DNA of 64,000 bases from Granulicella sp. S156 (GTDB lineage: Bacteria > Acidobacteriota > Terriglobia > Terriglobales > Acidobacteriaceae): the NCBI RefSeq assembly GCF_009766105.1, contig NZ_LMUH01000026.1, forward strand, positions 484,721-548,720. Direction: 5' to 3'. The notes beneath the pieces are model-generated. The model was not told the origin of the DNA. It saw nothing but the letters and a program-made list of their open reading frames with translations, and searched no databases. This document shows, piece after piece, positions 60,763 to 64,000 of this stretch (positions are counted from its first letter, which is position 1; the number at the start of each line of letters is the position of its first letter). The position numbers were made by a program, and so were the translations under genes.

Positions 60763-61962
60763 TCAAAGTCCATAAGCGTCGAGGCGGTGGCAGGCTTCCT
60801 CGAGTTCGGCAGACTTCTTCGCAAAGCAAAAGCGCAACAAATTTTCGCCACGATTGGTTCCATCGGCATTGTTGCCAAAGAATGCCGAACCTGCAACAGC
60901 CGCGATTCCCGTGTCTGCAAGAAGCTTGCGGGCTTTCTGCTTGGCATCTACGCCGGGGATGCGTGTAGCGTCGGCGAGAATGTAGTACGCACCTGTAGGG
61001 ATAGAAGGTGTGAGGCCTGCATGTGTCAGTGCAGCGCAGAGTTCATCACGTTTGGTCTGGTATTCGACAGCCAGCGCCTCGTAGAACGCAGTTGGCAACG
61101 CCAGCAGGCCGGCTGCTGCGCCGTGTTGCAGGGGCGAAGGTGCGCACACATAGGTGAGGTCGTGAAAGTATCCGATGGCTGGCAGCCAGCGCGCGTCGGC
61201 TGCGAGATATCCGAGCCGCCATCCGGTGACCGAGAAGGTTTTGGAGAACCCCGAGATCGTGATGGTGCGCTCAGCCATGCCGGGCAGCGCGGCGATACTG
61301 CGATGACGCGCGCCATCATAGATGAAGTACTCGTACATCTCGTCGGTGAAGACGAAGAGGTCGTGCTTGATCGCAAAGTTCGCAAGCAGTTCAAGCTCCG
61401 GCTGCGAGAAGACTTTGCCGGAGGGGTTCGACGGCGAGTTGAGAATAATGGCGCGTGTACGCGGTGTGATGGCTGCGTCCAGGCGGTCGAGGTCGAGTAT
61501 CCAGTCAGGAGCATCGAGAGGGACAATGACTGGGACAACGCGTTGCGAGCGCAACGTGCTCACGTGGTATCCGTAAAAAGGCTCCAGCACCAGGCACTCA
61601 TCGCCCGGATTGAGCAGCGCCAGCAGGGCAGCTTGCAAAGCGCCTGTCGCTCCGCTTGTGACGAGGACCTCGCGATCCGGGTCGACGGTGATGCCGTTGA
61701 ACGTTGCGAACTTCTGTGCGATGGCCGCACGCAGGGGAGCTATACCGTCGAGACGCGTGTAGATATTGTGTCCCGAGCGAATGGCTGCGATGGCGGCTTC
61801 AACGACGGGATGCGGCGGGTCCGTGTCGCAGACCCCTTGAGCCAGATTGATGCCATCGACTGCGGCGCAGGCAACGGTCATGGCACGAATCTCAGACTGT
61901 GTGGTGTTGGGCGCGAGGTCGCTGAGGTAGAGATTAGTAGCGGTCATTGAGGCGGTGGGCAT
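60763..61962 (-). CDS. Class I/II PLP-dependent aminotransferase
   Basis: A 399-residue cytoplasmic aminotransferase of fold type I. The N-terminus INLAQGVCDTDPPHPVVEAA, the GATGALQAAL segment, NSPSNPSGKVFS, DEMYEYFIYDG and the PLP lysine in ISGFSKTFSVTGWRLGY (near 225) are all present; the conserved Arg is in LLRFCFAKK near the end. The closest types are the kynurenine/methionine (YbdL-like) and aspartate groups; substrate is not settled. ATG at 61962 or 61947 are the likely starts; the frame to 61995 is possible. It could act in methionine or aromatic amino acid metabolism. Confidence 0.9.
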   Translation of the reverse strand: MPTASMTATNLYLSDLAPNTTQSEIRAMTVACAAVDGINLAQGVCDTDPPHPVVEAAIAAIRSGHNIYTRLDGIAPLRAAIAQKFATFNGITVDPDREVLVTSGATGALQAALLALLNPGDECLVLEPFYGYHVSTLRSQRVVPVIVPLDAPDWILDLDRLDAAITPRTRAIILNSPSNPSGKVFSQPELELLANFAIKHDLFVFTDEMYEYFIYDGARHRSIAALPGMAERTITISGFSKTFSVTGWRLGYLAADARWLPAIGYFHDLTYVCAPSPLQHGAAAGLLALPTAFYEALAVEYQTKRDELCAALTHAGLTPSIPTGAYYILADATRIPGVDAKQKARKLLADTGIAAVAGSAFFGNNADGTNRGENLLRFCFAKKSAELEEACHRLDAYGL

Positions 61963-62028
61963 GATGAAAGAGCGCTTAGAACAGCGCTCCTTCATCTTAG
62001 CGAAAATCCAGGATGCAGCACGGACACG

Positions 62029-62181
62029 TTATACCCAGCCCAGCAGCCAGAGGATCACAACGATCAAAAGGATTGTGCCCAGAGTGCCACTCCCGCGATA
62101 TCCCCAGTTGCGAGAGTACGGATAAACAGGGAAGGAACCGAGCAGCAAGAGAACAAGAAGAACGACGATGATGAGTTCCAT
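62029..62181 (-). CDS. 50-residue membrane protein, DUF3309-like
   Basis: A small gene: the ATG at 62181 has GGAGG seven bases upstream, and the frame ends with TAA at 62029. The product starts MELIIVVLLVLLLLGSFPVY, has a polar middle with GYRGSGTLGTI and ends in a second hydrophobic helix (LLIVVILWLLGWV). This two-helix form with SFPxYPYSRxWGY matches the DUF3309 family of small bacterial membrane proteins of unknown function. It stands alone between the aminotransferase gene and the lon terminator. Confidence 0.85.
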   Translation of the reverse strand: MELIIVVLLVLLLLGSFPVYPYSRNWGYRGSGTLGTILLIVVILWLLGWV

Positions 62182-62245
62182 AGCCAGCCTCCGATACAGC
62201 AATCAAAGTGTAGATGCGACGATTGGGGTCCCTGTTATCTACTGG

Positions 62246-62290
62246 CAGCACAATAAAGCCGAGCCACGATGGCTCGGCTTTATTGTGCTG
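62246..62290. terminator. Strong terminator downstream of lon
   Basis: A perfect 21-base inverted repeat (62246-62266 and 62270-62290, core AAAGCCGAGCCA / TGGCTCGGCTTT) with loop CGA, beginning 16 bp after the lon stop codon. It separates lon from the DUF3309-like gene. Confidence 0.9.
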
Positions 62291-62306
62291 TGCAACTCTT
62301 TTTTGC

Positions 62307-64000
62307 TTATTGATGCGTGCTGATGTTGGGCGAAGCCTCGCGTGAGGGCGGGATCAGAGGCACAGCCTCTGCTAATGCTTCAGGCAACTCCTCAGCAAGT
62401 TTTGGCAGCTTGGAGGTCAGCGCGATCTCCAATACCTCGTCCATCTGTTCAACCCAGTGAAGCTTCATCGAGCTCTTGATAAGCTCGGGAAAATCCGCCA
62501 GATCCTTGCGGTTATCGGCAGGAAGAATTGCTTCAAAGATACCTGCGCGGTGAGCGGCGAGAAGCTTCTCCTTGAGGCCGCCGATAGGAAGCACCTTGCC
62601 GCGCAGAGTGATCTCGCCGGTCATAGCTATATCGCGACGTACTGCGATCTTGGTGAGGGCGCTGGCGAGCGCTGTGGCCAGTGTGATGCCCGCCGATGGA
62701 CCGTCCTTTGGAATGGCGCCTTCGGGAACGTGGACGTGGATATCGATGCTGCGGTAGAAGTCGCGTGGTAGGCCCAAATGATGCGAACGCGAACGGATAT
62801 AGGTGAGCGCTGCTTGTGCGGATTCCTGCATCACATCGCCCAGCTGGCCAGTCGCAGTCATCTTGCCCTTACCGTCGAGCACTTGTACTTCAGTTTGCAG
62901 AATGCTGCCGCCCATCTCCGTCCAGGCGAGGCCGGTGACAAGCCCAACTTCGGACTTTTCCTGTACCTGTGAGTCACGGAACTTCGCTACGCCAAGAAGA
63001 TCGCCGAGCGTCTCTGGCGTGACTGCTTCAGTATGGGCGGAGTTTTCCACGACTTTGCGCGCGATTTTGCGGCAGAGATTGCCGATCTCGCGCTCGAGAT
63101 TGCGAACGCCCGCTTCGCGCGTGTAGTTGCGGATAATCTCTCGCAGGGTATCGTCGGTGAAGCTGATCTGCTCACCTGTGAGGCCGGTAGCTTCGAGCTG
63201 TTTCTTTACCAGGTACTGCTTGGCAATCTCGAGTTTTTCCACCTCGGTGTAGCCTGTGAGTCGCAGGATCTCCATGCGGTCCTGCAGTGGGCCTGGAATG
63301 GTATGAAGCACATTCGCGGTCGCCACAAAAAGAACCTGCGACAGGTCGTATTCGACATCCAGGTAGTGATCCTGGAAGGTGTTGTTCTGTTCGGGGTCGA
63401 GCACTTCGAGCAGGGCACTGGCTGGGTCGCCGCGGAAGTCCGACGCCATCTTATCGATCTCATCGAGCATGATGACCGGGTTCTTGGTACCGGCCTTCTT
63501 CATCGACTGAATGATCTGCCCAGGCAACGCGCCAATATAAGTGCGGCGATGGCCGCGAATCTCGGCTTCGTCACGCACGCCGCCGAGCGACATGCGCACA
63601 AACTTGCGGCCGGTGGCCTTTGCGATGGACATGCCGAGCGAGGTTTTACCAACGCCCGGAGGTCCGACGAAGCAGAGGATCGAGCCCTTCGGATTCTTCA
63701 CAAGCTGGCGTACAGCAAGAAATTCCAAAATACGGTCCTTGATCTTTTCAAGGCCGTAGTGATCCTCATTGAGAATCTGCTCCGCATTCGCGATGGAGCG
63801 AATTTCCTTACTCCGCTTCTTCCACGGCACAGCGAGCAGCCAGTCGAGATAGTTGCGCGAGACGGTTGACTCGGCGGACATCGGAGGCATAGCTTCGAGC
63901 TTCTTTAGCTCTTGCAAAGCCTTTTCCTTGACCTCGGCGGTCATGCCGGCTTCTTCGATCTTCTTCTTCAACTCGTCGAACTCGGACTTCTCGCCGCGGC
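62307..64000 (-). CDS. lon: ATP-dependent protease Lon (C-terminal part, 5' truncated by window end)
   Basis: A cytoplasmic AAA+ serine protease. The frame is open to the window edge; 564 residues are visible, so the N-terminal substrate-binding domain is outside. Walker A is [11 protein letters not shown], Walker [11 protein letters not shown], and the arginine-finger region is [20 protein letters not shown]. The protease domain has the Ser of the Ser-Lys dyad in [14 protein letters not shown] and the Lys in [20 protein letters not shown]. The C-terminal tail after the protease domain is about 45 residues and Pro/Glu-rich. A perfect inverted repeat just downstream terminates it. Confidence 0.97.
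   Translation of the reverse strand, partial: RGEKSEFDELKKKIEEAGMTAEVKEKALQELKKLEAMPPMSAESTVSRNYLDWLLAVPWKKRSKEIRSIANAEQILNEDHYGLEKIKDRILEFLAVRQLVKNPKGSILCFVGPPGVGKTSLGMSIAKATGRKFVRMSLGGVRDEAEIRGHRRTYIGALPGQIIQSMKKAGTKNPVIMLDEIDKMASDFRGDPASALLEVLDPEQNNTFQDHYLDVEYDLSQVLFVATANVLHTIPGPLQDRMEILRLTGYTEVEKLEIAKQYLVKKQLEATGLTGEQISFTDDTLREIIRNYTREAGVRNLEREIGNLCRKIARKVVENSAHTEAVTPETLGDLLGVAKFRDSQVQEKSEVGLVTGLAWTEMGGSILQTEVQVLDGKGKMTATGQLGDVMQESAQAALTYIRSRSHHLGLPRDFYRSIDIHVHVPEGAIPKDGPSAGITLATALASALTKIAVRRDIAMTGEITLRGKVLPIGGLKEKLLAAHRAGIFEAILPADNRKDLADFPELIKSSMKLHWVEQMDEVLEIALTSKLPKLAEELPEALAEAVPLIPPSREASPNISTHQ

Noticed and set aside
60754..61950. 398-residue plus-strand frame antisense to the aminotransferase
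   Set aside because: Shadow of a well-supported gene; composition is unlike real proteins and it begins inside a terminator region.
1..64000. tRNA, rRNA or mobile-element genes
   Set aside because: No cloverleaf-like tRNA ends, rRNA-like conserved blocks, transposase, integrase or phage genes were recognised on reading both strands.

Overview
The window looks like chromosome from an acidobacterium (order Terriglobales / family Acidobacteriaceae). The inference rests on protein families typical of that group: a 1,153-residue TonB-dependent receptor with an N-terminal carboxypeptidase-regulatory (Oar-like) domain, a giant lipoprotein with eight putative-Ig repeats, a serine/threonine kinase with a TPR-type C-terminus next to a kinase-associated ECF-like sigma factor, a membrane-anchored winged-helix regulator, and many secreted glycosidases. 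No rRNA, tRNA, CRISPR array, transposase or phage gene was seen.

1-17.3 kb is a glycan-degradation locus. It begins with the end of a DapA/NanA-type aldolase. Then come GH125 alpha-1,6-mannosidase (+), a tightly packed minus-strand operon GH29 alpha-fucosidase / GH2 beta-mannosidase / GH3, a DeoR regulator (+), and minus-strand GH20 hexosaminidase, an unclassified TIM-barrel-type glycosidase and a GH92 alpha-mannosidase. The activities together match stepwise trimming of N-glycans (Man, GlcNAc, Fuc).

17.3-22.2 kb is an inositol/uronate module: myo-inositol oxygenase (-) diverges from a 37-residue membrane peptide, a GRP/RhaT-like sugar permease, a LacI regulator and a GH105-type unsaturated uronyl hydrolase (+). 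Two near-identical LacI-type operators sit in the divergent promoter region, and a weaker core match lies before the TonB receptor gene. 22.3-32.8 kb (all +) holds the membrane-anchored regulator, a second GH92 enzyme, the TonB receptor, an HGSNAT-like membrane acetyltransferase and an unrecognised secreted protein.

33.1-37.0 kb is the least conventional region. Two paralogous secreted beta-sandwich proteins flank a periplasmic chaperone-like protein and a 564-residue outer-membrane barrel-like protein that ends in a small carboxypeptidase-regulatory-like domain. I read it as a reduced, atypical chaperone-usher-like surface-fibre system; this is inference from sequence pattern only.

37.3-45.6 kb carries the Ig-repeat lipoprotein (-), the kinase and the sigma factor. 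45.6-51.9 kb is an RND efflux operon (small membrane protein, MFP, RND pump, TolC; all -). The rest is mostly core genes: ZIP transporter, queG, yihY/BrkB-type protein, a YncE-like propeller lipoprotein, ccmB-ccmC-ccmD (the last a 45-residue gene), threonine synthase overlapping a ThiS/MoaD-like gene, an aminotransferase, a 50-residue DUF3309-like protein, and the 3' part of lon running off the window. Several intergenic spaces carry families of REP-like palindromes with TTTA, TTCA or GCAA loops, and one 42-bp sequence occurs twice.
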